From VXNE01 sp965116625 (GTDB taxonomy: Bacteria; Pseudomonadota; Gammaproteobacteria; Pseudomonadales; Azotimanducaceae): a stretch of 64,000 nt of DNA. The notes under the pieces are model-generated. The model did no database searches, was not told where the DNA came from, and saw only the letters and a program-made list of their open reading frames with translations. Position 1 is the stretch's first letter, and every line of letters begins with the position of its first letter. Shown in pieces: positions 17,370-26,536 of this stretch. Location: positions 4,092,001 through 4,156,000 of the forward strand of contig OZ220717.1 in NCBI GenBank assembly GCA_965116625.1, read 5' to 3'. Made by a program: the position numbers and the translations under genes.

Positions 17370-20186
17370 ATGAACCGAATAATGATCGCGGCTCCCTGGA
17401 TAGCGCTGTCGCTCGCCGCCGGTGCGCTCGAGGTGGCGGGTCTTTGCAGCCACGCGGCACAGGCCGCAGCCAGCACGGATGCCGACGACGGTCTCGTCGA
17501 GGTCGTGGTCACCGTCGGCACCCGCGCAACGCCCCGCGCCGCCTCCGACACGACGGTCCCGGTGGACGTCTTCGACCAGGAACAGGTGGAGAGCGTCAAC
17601 TCCTCGGACCTCGTGGAAGTCCTGAATGCCATCGTTCCGTCCTTCAGCGTCCGCCGCCAGCCCATCTCCGACGGCGCTTCCTTCATTCGCCCGGTGCACC
17701 TGCGCGGCCTCGACTCGCACCACATGCTGGTGCTCGTCGACGGGAAGCGGCGACACCGCGCGGCGCTGATGCAACTCGGGGGCTTCGGCGCGCACGGCGT
17801 CGATGTCGGCAGCATCCCCTCGATAGCCCTCGAAGCGGTGGAGGTGCTGCGTGACGGTGCGGCAGCGCAATACGGGTCCGACGCCATCGCCGGGGTCCTG
17901 AACTTCAAACTGAAGGCACACGATTCGGGGTTCGACCTTCGCGCCCGCGCCGGAGGGTATACACAAGGGGACGGCGAAGAGCTGACCCTGGAAGGCAATG
18001 CGGGTTTCCCGCTAGGCGCCGGCCGTTTCGCCGGCGGTTTCCTCAACGTGAGCGGACAGGTTTCCGATGCGGCGCCCACCAGCCGCTCGCAACCCTACGA
18101 CATTGCCATCGGAAGCTCCGGCGTCACGCCGCTCGAAGCGACGCGCAGTCGGCTGACGGTGGATGGCGTCACGTACCACGGCCCGGACGCCTTGACCTAT
18201 ACATACTCTCCGGCCGGCGAACTCGTGCAGGCGGCGCTGGGCAGCGACGGCATACCCGACGACCTCGACACGCGCTTCGCCGACAACTTCAGCCGCGTCG
18301 GCGGGGAGCGGCGCTTTGCGAGCCCGGCACAGATCTGGGGCCAGCCCGAGCGACGGCAGGGCACCGTGGTCATCAACGCCGAACTCCCGGTGCTGGTCCC
18401 GGTGCGCATGCCGGAAACCGCGCCGGCGCTTGCCGCGGACCTCTACGGGTTCGCCAGCCACTCGATCAAGAACCAGGCCGGCGGCTTCTTCTATCGCCGC
18501 CCCGGCGTGAGCCAGTTGCTGCCCGTGCGGCTCGCGGACGGATCCATCCACGATCCCCGGGCAACCCTCTACCCGGCCGGATTCACCCCGCAGTTCTCCG
18601 GTGACGTCACGGACTACGCTGTCAGGACGGGGCTGCGGGGCGAACGCCGGAGCACCCTGTCCTTCGACCTGACCTTCGACCTTTCGGCGAGCTACGGCGC
18701 CAACGAGATCCGCTACAGCATCGCCAACACCATGAACCCCTCGATGGGACCGCAAACACCGACGCGCTTTCACCCCGGCACGCTGGTCAACGACGAGTAC
18801 GCCGCGAACGCCGATTTCGTCATCGCCCGGGAGACCGGACCTGCGCGCCCGCTGGCCATCGCGTTCGGCTTCGAGTACCGCCGCGAGGGCTATCGAATCG
18901 GGGAAGGCGACCCGGCGTCCCACGCCGTGGGTCCCTTCGCGCGCCCGGACCCGTTCAACCTGGAGATCACCCAGGCGGAAGTCGACGCCGATGCCGACGA
19001 TGCCCTGACTGTCGTGGAGTGCCGCATACCGGGCTTCGAGGCCATCGGCTCCCTCTGCCCCGACGGCGATCCCGTCAACAACGCCGTGCCCATCGGTTCG
19101 AACGGATTTCCGGGCTTTCCGCCGTTGTTCACTTCGGACCTCGAGCGGGACAGCCACGCAGGCTATGTCGACCTGGAAGTCGACCTCGCCGGGCACTGGC
19201 TGGCCGACGTGGCGGTGCGCTACGAGGAGTTCTCGGATTTCGGCGACGTCGGCATCTGGAAACTGGCGACGCGGTACGACCTGACCGACAGGCTGAAGGT
19301 GCGGGGCTCCCTGGGGACGGGTTTTCGCGCCCCGACGCCGGGCCAGATGTCCACCACCAACGTATCGACGCGCATCGATCCCAGTGGTCTTCCGAAGGCC
19401 GAGGGTGTCTTCCCGCCAGCGCACCCCGCAGCCGCGCTGTTCGGCGGCATGCCGCTCGACGCGGAACGCTCGCGCTCCTGGACCCTCGGCGCCGCGGCCA
19501 CTGTCTTCGACGGCTTCGACCTGACCCTTGACCTCTATCGGATCCGGCTCGACGACCGCATCGTGCTGTCCTCCCAGTTCGCGGTGACGCCCGAGCAAGC
19601 GGCGCAAATCGTTGCTCTGGGCGTTCCCGGCGCGAACGACATCTCGCAGGTGCGCTTCTTCACCAACGATGTGGACACCGAAACCCGGGGCATCGACGTG
19701 GTCGCGGCGTGGCGCGCCGACTGGATCCTGGGCAGCACTTCCCTGCAGGCGGCGGTGAACTTCAACCGCACGGACTTCGCGCGCCGCGGCCTTCACGTGG
19801 ACGCGGAGGCGGAACATGACATCGAAAAGGGCGTGCCGGGCACCCGTGCCGTCGTCACGGTTCGTCACACCTGGAATCGTCTCGATCTGCTGGTGCGCGC
19901 GCGCTACTACGGAGAATACGAAAACAGCCTGGACGCGAGCCTGGCAACCGTCCAGCGGTTCTCTCGCGAAGTCACGGTGGACGTGGAAGCGACCGGAACG
20001 TTCCGTAACCGCTACGCGGTCAGGCTCGGCGTGCAGAACCTCCTCGACAACTACCCCGACCCGGGGGAGTTCGAAGTCTGCTGTGGCCGCGTCTACCGCA
20101 GCGACTCCGTGCCGCCCTGGCAGGGTGCCCTGGTCTACCTGCAGGCGAGCATCTCGTCGCCACCTGTCCGGCGCTCTCAGCGATAG
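17370..20186 (+). CDS. TonB-dependent outer-membrane receptor
   Basis: 938 residues. The signal peptide covers about residues 1-33 (ending HAAQAAA), followed by a TonB-box-like VVVTVGT and a plug domain to about residue 165 (RGLDSHHMLVLVDGKRRHRA; DGAAAQYGSDAIAGVLNFKL). The rest is the 22-strand barrel, with the conserved GSLGTGFRAPTPGQM and VEATGTFRNRYAVRLGVQNLLDN near the C-terminus. It imports a ligand across the outer membrane using TonB-ExbBD energy. The ligand cannot be read from sequence; the adjacent EntS-like exporter suggests metal chelates. The C-terminus lacks the usual final aromatic residue and carries a short basic tail (PPVRRSQR). Confidence 0.92.
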   Translation: MNRIMIAAPWIALSLAAGALEVAGLCSHAAQAAASTDADDGLVEVVVTVGTRATPRAASDTTVPVDVFDQEQVESVNSSDLVEVLNAIVPSFSVRRQPISDGASFIRPVHLRGLDSHHMLVLVDGKRRHRAALMQLGGFGAHGVDVGSIPSIALEAVEVLRDGAAAQYGSDAIAGVLNFKLKAHDSGFDLRARAGGYTQGDGEELTLEGNAGFPLGAGRFAGGFLNVSGQVSDAAPTSRSQPYDIAIGSSGVTPLEATRSRLTVDGVTYHGPDALTYTYSPAGELVQAALGSDGIPDDLDTRFADNFSRVGGERRFASPAQIWGQPERRQGTVVINAELPVLVPVRMPETAPALAADLYGFASHSIKNQAGGFFYRRPGVSQLLPVRLADGSIHDPRATLYPAGFTPQFSGDVTDYAVRTGLRGERRSTLSFDLTFDLSASYGANEIRYSIANTMNPSMGPQTPTRFHPGTLVNDEYAANADFVIARETGPARPLAIAFGFEYRREGYRIGEGDPASHAVGPFARPDPFNLEITQAEVDADADDALTVVECRIPGFEAIGSLCPDGDPVNNAVPIGSNGFPGFPPLFTSDLERDSHAGYVDLEVDLAGHWLADVAVRYEEFSDFGDVGIWKLATRYDLTDRLKVRGSLGTGFRAPTPGQMSTTNVSTRIDPSGLPKAEGVFPPAHPAAALFGGMPLDAERSRSWTLGAAATVFDGFDLTLDLYRIRLDDRIVLSSQFAVTPEQAAQIVALGVPGANDISQVRFFTNDVDTETRGIDVVAAWRADWILGSTSLQAAVNFNRTDFARRGLHVDAEAEHDIEKGVPGTRAVVTVRHTWNRLDLLVRARYYGEYENSLDASLATVQRFSREVTVDVEATGTFRNRYAVRLGVQNLLDNYPDPGEFEVCCGRVYRSDSVPPWQGALVYLQASISSPPVRRSQR

Positions 20187-20234
20187 GGATTCGAGCGTCC
20201 GCGCTGTCGAACGAGTTCTCTTGCCACCCGGACG

Positions 20235-20484
20235 CTAGCCCGCATGTTGCATCAAGGGCCGCGATGATCGCGCAGGATTTTTTTCGCGTGCGGGTGCTCG
20301 GGAGCGGAAGCATAGCCGCCGCTTATGGTGTAGCGACCATGTGCCCGCACGCGGAAAAAAGACAAGCGAGGGCGCGGCCAGCGCAGTTTGTTCCTCGCAA
20401 TATTCCTGAAAAATTGTAATAACCTATTGAAACTAATGAATATTCAGTATTTCAACAAGCGGCTTGGTGCAATATGCGGGCTAG
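20235..20484. mobile_element. MITE-like element, copy 1 (250 bp, CTAG ends)
   Basis: Bounded by CTAG at 20235-20238 and 20481-20484 with terminal inverted repeats: the left end reads CTAGCCCGCATGTTGCATCA and the complement of the right end reads CTAGCCCGCATATTGCACCA. Internally it shares GCCGCGATGATCGCGCAGGA followed by a T-run, CATAGCCGCCGCTTATGGTG and a GGAAAAAAG block with the second copy at 46838-47163. It encodes no transposase. It fills the gap between the convergent TonB receptor and ppc genes, and its right CTAG supplies the stop codon of ppc. The CTAG ends would fit a 4-bp YTAR target as used by IS5-type transposases; that assignment is inference. Confidence 0.75.
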
Positions 20485-23081
20485 CCCGTATGCCGCAGGC
20501 CGCTGGCGATTCCCGCCATGGTGATCTTCAGGGCCTCGGCCACCTGGTCGTCGTAGTTCTCGCGCAGGCGTCCGATCAGTTCCGCCTGCAGCAGGTGCAG
20601 CGGGTCGAGGTAGGTGTTGCGGACGCGGATCGAGTTCTGCGCCCTGGGACTGTTCGCGAGCAACTCGTCCTGGCGAAGGAGCGAGAGCAGGTCCTGCCTG
20701 ATGTCGACGGCCCTTTGGCGAACCGCTTCGTGCGTGGCCCGGTGCGCCCTGGGCGTCAGGCGTTCGGCATAGAAGTCGACCAGTGCAAGGTCGGTCTTTG
20801 CCAGCAGCAACTCGAGCCCGTCGATCTGCATGCGGAAGAACGGCCACTCCATGAGGACGTCGAACCCTTCGCCGGACGCATCTTCCCGCAGCGCGGCGAG
20901 GACCGCGTCGGTGCCGAGCCACATGGGCAGCATCAGCCGCACCTGGGTCCAGGCGAAGACCCAGGGAATCGAGCTCATGCCGTCTATCCCGGCAGCGGCC
21001 GACCGGTCCGCGGGGTCACTCCCGAGCGCGAGGGTCTCGAGCTCTTCCTGGGGCGTGATCTGGCAAAAGTAGTCGACGAAGCCGGACTGGTCGACGAGGC
21101 CGCGATAGCTCGCGCGGGCGCGGTCCGCCAGGTCGCCCATGGTGGCGCGCAAGGCCGCCGTCGGAACCGGCGGCGGGTTGAGACTCGCCTCGATGGTGCC
21201 GATGAGATAGCGCATCAAGGTCTCCCTCGCGAGCGCGGTGTCGCCGAGCTTGAAGCGGATGGTCTCGCCCTGCTCGGTCACCCTCAGTCGCCCGGCCACG
21301 GTATTCGGCGGTTGCGCGAGGATCGCGGGCTGCGCGGCGACGCGCCCCCGGCCGATGGCGCCGCCGCGGCCGTGGAAAAGGGACAGGCGGATTCCCCGGG
21401 ACTCCGCCACTTCGGCCAGCCGCTCCTTCACCTGGTACAGGGCCCAGGACGCCGCCATCATGCCCGCGTCCTTGGCGGAGTCCGAGTAGCCGATCATGAC
21501 CTGCTGTTCGCCACCGGCGTAGTCCGCATACCAGGGAATCGAATGCAACGTGTCGATGGCCTCGGCGGCGCGGCCCACGTCGTCCAGGGTCTCGAACAGC
21601 GGGACGACCGGCAGGTTGGCCCGCAGGCCACTCTCCCTGAGAAGCAGCACCACCGCCAGGACGTCGCTCGGGGATCTCGCCCGGGAGACGATGTACTCGG
21701 AGACGCCGTCGCCGTTCTGCTCGGCGATCGCCGCGCAGGTGTCGAGCACCTCCCGTGACGCCGCGCTGACAGGCCAGTCCGCGGGGAACAGCGGGCGGCG
21801 GCCGCGCAGTTCGTCGAGGAGAAATGCGCGCCGCTCGGCTTCATCCCAGTCCGCATAGCCGCCCTGACGTTCGCTGGCGTCGAGATAGCGGGTGACTTCA
21901 TCCAGCACTTCGGTGTGACGGTCCGCGCTCTGGCGGACATCGAGGTTCACCAGCGTGACCCCGAACGCCCTGATCCGGCGCAGCGTGTCCTTGAGCGGGC
22001 CGTCCGCGATGATTTCCATGCCGACATCACGCAGCGAGGCGTCGCACAGCGCCAGGGGCTCGTACAGGTCCGCCGCCGCATGGTAGACATCCGGCGTCGG
22101 CACGGGATCCAGCTTCTCGGCCCAGGCCCGCGTCGCCAGCAGGCGTTCCCGGACAGTGCGCAGCAGCGCCCGGTAGGGTTCCGGATCGTCGCCGACGCGC
22201 TTGCGCAGCGGGCCATTGCATTCTGCCATGGACAGGTCGGTCTGCAGCGTCTCCACGTCCCGCAGGTAGAGATCGGCCGCCATCCAGCGCCCCAGCATCA
22301 GCACCTCCCGGGTGACGCGCGCATCGACGTCGGGATTCCCGGCGCGATCGCCGCCCATCCATGAAGCGACGGCCATCGGGGCCGCATCCACCGGCAACGG
22401 CGGCAGGTTGCGCCGGACCAGGGCCTCGTCGATGTCCCGCAGGCAGGCGGGCAACGCTTCCCACAGCGAGTTCTCGACCACCGCGAATCCCCACCTGGCA
22501 TCGTCCTGCGGCTCCGGCTTGCCGGGGCGAATGTCCTCCGTGTGCCACGCCTCCGCGATCAACCGTTCAAGTCGCGCGGCACTCGGCTCGGGCCGTTTCA
22601 GCTCGGCGCCGATGGCATCGTACTTGAGCATCAGGGTCCGGCGGAGCACTTCCGTCGGGTGCGGAGTGAGCACCAGTTCTACACGCATGTCCGCAATCGC
22701 GTCGACAACGCGCTCGGGGGAAAGGCGGTCGAACAACTGCGCCCAGGCCGAATCCGCATCCTCCTCGAGATTCCGCACCTGGTAGTCCTGCTCCGCGATG
22801 TTGGCGAGATTCAGGAACTGGCTGAAAGCGGCCGCGACGTCGGTGACCTCGTAGCTCGGTATTTCCGCGAGGTAGCGGTGCAGTTCCGTCCAAGCACCCT
22901 CGTTTCGGGCCGATTTCGCGAGCGCCCGTATCGTCTCTATGCGGTTCAGAAAGTCGTGGCCCCGGTCGCGCTCGATGACCTGGCCCAGCAGCCGGCCCAG
23001 CAGCCGCACGGTGTCCCAGAATCCCGGCGCAGCGCGGTACCCGGCCGGTCGCTCGACGTGTCGTTCAGGCAGGGACATCAT
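20481..23081 (-). CDS. ppc: Phosphoenolpyruvate carboxylase
   Basis: Replenishes oxaloacetate from PEP and bicarbonate. 866 residues, close to E. coli Ppc (883). Catalytic motifs are present: VLTPHPTEVLRRT with the active-site histidine, MGGDRAGNPDVDARVT, IGYSDSAKDAGMMAASWALY, LFHGRGGAIGRGR and PWVFAWTQVRLMLP. Two oddities: the normally invariant SRPAKR loop reads SDPADR, and the C-terminus, usually RNTG, is RHTG. In E. coli the asparagine there (N881) helps bind the inhibitor aspartate. The stop codon is the CTAG of a MITE-like element whose body follows the gene. Confidence 0.96.
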   Translation of the reverse strand: MMSLPERHVERPAGYRAAPGFWDTVRLLGRLLGQVIERDRGHDFLNRIETIRALAKSARNEGAWTELHRYLAEIPSYEVTDVAAAFSQFLNLANIAEQDYQVRNLEEDADSAWAQLFDRLSPERVVDAIADMRVELVLTPHPTEVLRRTLMLKYDAIGAELKRPEPSAARLERLIAEAWHTEDIRPGKPEPQDDARWGFAVVENSLWEALPACLRDIDEALVRRNLPPLPVDAAPMAVASWMGGDRAGNPDVDARVTREVLMLGRWMAADLYLRDVETLQTDLSMAECNGPLRKRVGDDPEPYRALLRTVRERLLATRAWAEKLDPVPTPDVYHAAADLYEPLALCDASLRDVGMEIIADGPLKDTLRRIRAFGVTLVNLDVRQSADRHTEVLDEVTRYLDASERQGGYADWDEAERRAFLLDELRGRRPLFPADWPVSAASREVLDTCAAIAEQNGDGVSEYIVSRARSPSDVLAVVLLLRESGLRANLPVVPLFETLDDVGRAAEAIDTLHSIPWYADYAGGEQQVMIGYSDSAKDAGMMAASWALYQVKERLAEVAESRGIRLSLFHGRGGAIGRGRVAAQPAILAQPPNTVAGRLRVTEQGETIRFKLGDTALARETLMRYLIGTIEASLNPPPVPTAALRATMGDLADRARASYRGLVDQSGFVDYFCQITPQEELETLALGSDPADRSAAAGIDGMSSIPWVFAWTQVRLMLPMWLGTDAVLAALREDASGEGFDVLMEWPFFRMQIDGLELLLAKTDLALVDFYAERLTPRAHRATHEAVRQRAVDIRQDLLSLLRQDELLANSPRAQNSIRVRNTYLDPLHLLQAELIGRLRENYDDQVAEALKITMAGIASGLRHTG

Positions 23082-23187
23082 CCATTTCCCGTTTCGGAAT
23101 CATTGCCGTACCCGCTCCGCGGCATCAACCTTCGACATTATCCCCCGCACAGCAAAGCAAGGTGAACCACCAGGCCACACTCGCATG

Positions 23188-24567
23188 CTACCGACCCGTC
23201 GAAACGCCTTCGGGGGAATGCTCCCATCCTCCCCCGAGCGCCTGGTAGAGCGCCACGGTGGCGTTGAGGCGCGACAGCTTGTTGTTGAGATACGCGTTGC
23301 GGGCGGAGAACAACGCATCCTGCGAAAACAGGACCGTCTGGTAGTCGGCCACGCCCTCCCTGTAGCGCAACTGCGCGATACGGAACGACTCCTCCGCCCG
23401 GCGGCGATCCTCGAGCGCCACTGTCTCCTGGGAGTCGAGCAGGGCGATGCTCCTGAGCCGCACCTCGATGTCGTTGAAGGCCGCGAGAACGGCCTTGCGG
23501 TACGCGGCCAGGCTCGACTGCATCGAGAGTTGCGCGCGCCAGACGTTACGCGAACGACGGCCATCGTCCGCCAGGGTGTGCGCCAGGTTCGCGGCCGTCG
23601 CGAGAAAGGTGTCCGGCGCCTCGATCAGCGCGGCAAGCGAGTCGCTCGCGGCGTTGCCCGAGGCTGTCAGCGTGATGTCCGGCAGGAAGGCCGCGTGGGC
23701 GAGGCGCACGTTGGCATGGGCGGCACGCAGGTTGGCTTCCGCCTGCACGAGGTCCGGCCGCCTCACGAGCAACCCGGCCGGCAGCCCCGGCTTCACCCGG
23801 GGAACCCGAATGCCCGCGAGGGTCTGCGCGGAGATGTCGAAACCGCGCACCGAACGTCCGAGCAGGAGGGCCAGCGCGGCACGCGCCGCGAACTCTTCCT
23901 GGACCAGGTTGCTTACCGCGTTGCGCTGTCGTTCGACGGCGATGGACTGTTGCAGGGCGTCGATCGGCGTGATGGTCCCGGCGTCCACGCGCGCCTGCAC
24001 GATGCGCTCGACCTGTTTCGCGTTTTCGAGGTTCTGCCTGGCGGCCGCGATGAGATCGCGGTTGATCAGCACGCGGAAATACGCGGACGCGGCGGTGCCC
24101 AGGATGTTCAGCGCGGCGTCCGCGGCAAGGGCGGCCGCAGCGTCGTAGTGCGCGCGGGCCGCATCGTAGCGCGCCGGCTTGCTGAGGATCCCCGCGTAGA
24201 CGAGGGTGGCGCCGACCGATGCCGAGGTGCTGGTAGCGTCAGACCTGCTGTCCGTCCCGACACTCGCCTGCGCCGACACGGAGGGCGTGGGAACCAGCTC
24301 GAGCCCCGCCTCGCGCAGGGTCAGCTGCGCCGCTTCCAGGTTGCGCGCCACCGTCCCGAGGTCCAGGTTCGCCGCCTTGACCTCGGCGATGATGGCGGAC
24401 AGTTCGTCGTCCGCGAACTGCGTCCACCACCCCCGCTCCGCCGGCGTCCCGTCACCGGGCGCACTTTCCCACGCCAGCGGAATGTCCGACGGCGCCAGTC
24501 CCGGCATTTCCACGGCGGCACATCCGGCAAGCAGCGCCGCGATGGCAAGAAGGGTGCGCCTAATCAT
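23188..24567 (-). CDS. Outer-membrane efflux lipoprotein (TolC/NodT-OprM family)
   Basis: 459-residue outer-membrane channel component of a tripartite exporter. The lipobox ALLAGC puts the lipidated cysteine at residue 16. The body has the two OEP repeats rich in long helices, for example DLGTVARNLEAAQLTLREAG and GTITPIDALQQSIAVERQRN, and the motif RRPDLVQAEANLRAAHANVR is diagnostic of the NodT/OprM family. I start at the ATG at 24567, which overlaps the macB stop by eight bases; a TTG 15 bases further upstream is also in frame. It completes a macA-macB-channel operon. Confidence 0.92.
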   Translation of the reverse strand: MIRRTLLAIAALLAGCAAVEMPGLAPSDIPLAWESAPGDGTPAERGWWTQFADDELSAIIAEVKAANLDLGTVARNLEAAQLTLREAGLELVPTPSVSAQASVGTDSRSDATSTSASVGATLVYAGILSKPARYDAARAHYDAAAALAADAALNILGTAASAYFRVLINRDLIAAARQNLENAKQVERIVQARVDAGTITPIDALQQSIAVERQRNAVSNLVQEEFAARAALALLLGRSVRGFDISAQTLAGIRVPRVKPGLPAGLLVRRPDLVQAEANLRAAHANVRLAHAAFLPDITLTASGNAASDSLAALIEAPDTFLATAANLAHTLADDGRRSRNVWRAQLSMQSSLAAYRKAVLAAFNDIEVRLRSIALLDSQETVALEDRRRAEESFRIAQLRYREGVADYQTVLFSQDALFSARNAYLNNKLSRLNATVALYQALGGGWEHSPEGVSTGR

Positions 24568-26536
24568 GGGCCAGGGCTTCAACCGGGTTCATCCGGGCGG
24601 CGTTGCGCGCGGGCGCCAGGCCGAAGATCAAACCCGTCGCCACCGCGCAGGTGAACGCCACGGCCATCGGCATGCCGGTGAACGATATCCAGAGTTCCGG
24701 GAATACGATCTTGACGAGACTGCCGATGGCTACCCCAACGACGATACCTATCAGACCACCCACCGCACACACCACCAGGGCCTCGACGAGAAACTGCAAC
24801 AGGATGTCGCTTCGCCGCGCGCCGGTGGCGAGCCGTATGCCGATCTCCCGCGTCCGTTCCGTCACCGAGACCAGCATGATGTTCATGATGCCTATGCCAC
24901 CCACCAGCAGGGCGATGGAACCGATGGCGGCGAGAATCATCGTCGCCATGGTGACCGCCTCGCTCATCGACTCCTGCCACTCGACGGAACTGAAGATGTT
25001 GATCCCCTCCGATTCGTGGCGTGCCGACAGCAGCGTCCTGATCGCATTCGTCGTCGCATCGATCAGGGCGGTATCCTCGACCCGGACCTGAAACCAGTTA
25101 AACCACTTCCAACCCATGAGCCGGATAGCCCCGGTCCTTGCGGGAACGAAGGCGACATTGTCCAGGTCTCCAAACGCCCCGCCGCCGCCCCTGCGCTTCA
25201 TCGTGCCGATGACGAGCAGCGGCGTGTTCCTCATCAGGACATACTTGCCCAGGGGATCGCCGTCCGGGAACAGGGCGTCGACCACCGACGCGCCCAGAAC
25301 GACGACCGGCGCAAGCGTCCGGTCGTCCCGCTCGGAAAAGAACGTCCCGCTTGCGACGGGCCAGTTGTCGGCTTCCGGATAGTCGTGAAACACGCCCTGG
25401 ACCGTGACTTCTTCGCGGTCGATATTGCCGTACCGCAGCGTTTCGGTCCCCGACAGGTTGGGCATCACCGCCCGAACGTTCGGGACCTCTGCCGCTACGG
25501 CATCGAGATCATCGAAGGTGAAACGTACCTGCCGCTTTTGACCCCATCCCGATACCGACAGTCGATCCGCGCCAGCTTCGGCGATGCTCTCGACAAGCTG
25601 ATCCCTGGCGCCCTCGCCCACAGCCAGCATGGTGATGACGGACGCGACTCCGATGACGATGCCGAGGAGCGTCAGGAACGTGCGCAAGGCGTTGGTCCTC
25701 AGCGCCCGCATGGCCATGCGCGCCGCCGCCCACATGTCGCCAAGGGACGATGCCGTCTGCGCCCCGTTGTCCGGCGTGTCGAAGGCTGGCAGTTCCCGTT
25801 GCGCAGTCCCCGCGACGCCATCCTTGCCCGTGTCGGTCACGATCCTCCCGTCCAGCAGTTCGATCCGGCGGTTCGCATGTTCGGCGACCATCGGATCGTG
25901 GGTGATCACGATCACCGTATGGCCCTGGCGGGAGAGGTCCTGAAACAGCGCCATCAGTTCGCCGCCGCTTTTGGAATCGAGTGCACCGGTGGGTTCGTCG
26001 GCGAGGATCACGCAGCCGCCGTTCATCAAGGCCCTGGCGACCGATACGCGCTGCTGCTCGCCCCCAGAAAGTTGACTCGGCAAGTGGTCCACGCGATCGC
26101 CGAGACCGACGGATCGCAGCAGTTCGAGGGCCCGGGCACGGCGCCGGCCCTGGGGCACGCCGGCGTACACAGCCGGAATCTCGACATTCTCTTCCGCGGT
26201 CGCGGTCGGCAGCAGGTTGTAGCTCTGGAACACGAAGCCGAAGACTTCCCGGCGCAGCCAGGCAAGTCCGTTCGGTTCGAAACTGCCCACGTCGCGCCCG
26301 CCGATGCGATAGGCCCCACCGGTCGGCAGGTCCAGGCAGCCTATCAGGTGCATCAGCGTCGACTTGCCCGAGCCGGATTGCCCTACGATGGACACGAACT
26401 CGCCCGCCCCAATGGACAGTGAGACACCGCGCAGCGCCTGAACGGCCACACCACCTTCGGTGACGAAGGTGCGCGTGATGTCGCGAAGCTCGATCAGCGC
26501 CGCAAGTGCAGCCGACTCACCCGGCACGGCACTCAA
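24560..26536 (-). CDS. macB: MacB-type ABC exporter (ATP-binding and permease)
   Basis: 658 residues. The N-terminal ATPase has Walker A GQSGSGKST (52-60), Q-loop FVFQSYNLLP, signature LSGGEQQRVSVARA, Walker B VILADEPTGALD and the H-loop VIVITHD. A first transmembrane helix follows near residue 290 (TFLTLLGIVIGVASVITML), then a large periplasmic domain and three C-terminal helices including SIALLVGGIGIMNIMLVSVT and the ATGARRSDILLQFL coupling region. This is the classic MacB plan. It overlaps macA by four bases (ATGA) upstream and the outer-membrane channel gene downstream. The substrate could be a macrolide-like compound, peptide or lipopeptide. Confidence 0.95.
   Translation of the reverse strand: MSAVPGESAALAALIELRDITRTFVTEGGVAVQALRGVSLSIGAGEFVSIVGQSGSGKSTLMHLIGCLDLPTGGAYRIGGRDVGSFEPNGLAWLRREVFGFVFQSYNLLPTATAEENVEIPAVYAGVPQGRRRARALELLRSVGLGDRVDHLPSQLSGGEQQRVSVARALMNGGCVILADEPTGALDSKSGGELMALFQDLSRQGHTVIVITHDPMVAEHANRRIELLDGRIVTDTGKDGVAGTAQRELPAFDTPDNGAQTASSLGDMWAAARMAMRALRTNALRTFLTLLGIVIGVASVITMLAVGEGARDQLVESIAEAGADRLSVSGWGQKRQVRFTFDDLDAVAAEVPNVRAVMPNLSGTETLRYGNIDREEVTVQGVFHDYPEADNWPVASGTFFSERDDRTLAPVVVLGASVVDALFPDGDPLGKYVLMRNTPLLVIGTMKRRGGGGAFGDLDNVAFVPARTGAIRLMGWKWFNWFQVRVEDTALIDATTNAIRTLLSARHESEGINIFSSVEWQESMSEAVTMATMILAAIGSIALLVGGIGIMNIMLVSVTERTREIGIRLATGARRSDILLQFLVEALVVCAVGGLIGIVVGVAIGSLVKIVFPELWISFTGMPMAVAFTCAVATGLIFGLAPARNAARMNPVEALAHD

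Noticed and set aside
20261..20290. Independent Rho-independent terminator for ppc or the TonB gene
   Set aside because: The stem and T-run are part of the MITE-like element and occur in both copies, so I did not list it as a separate terminator.
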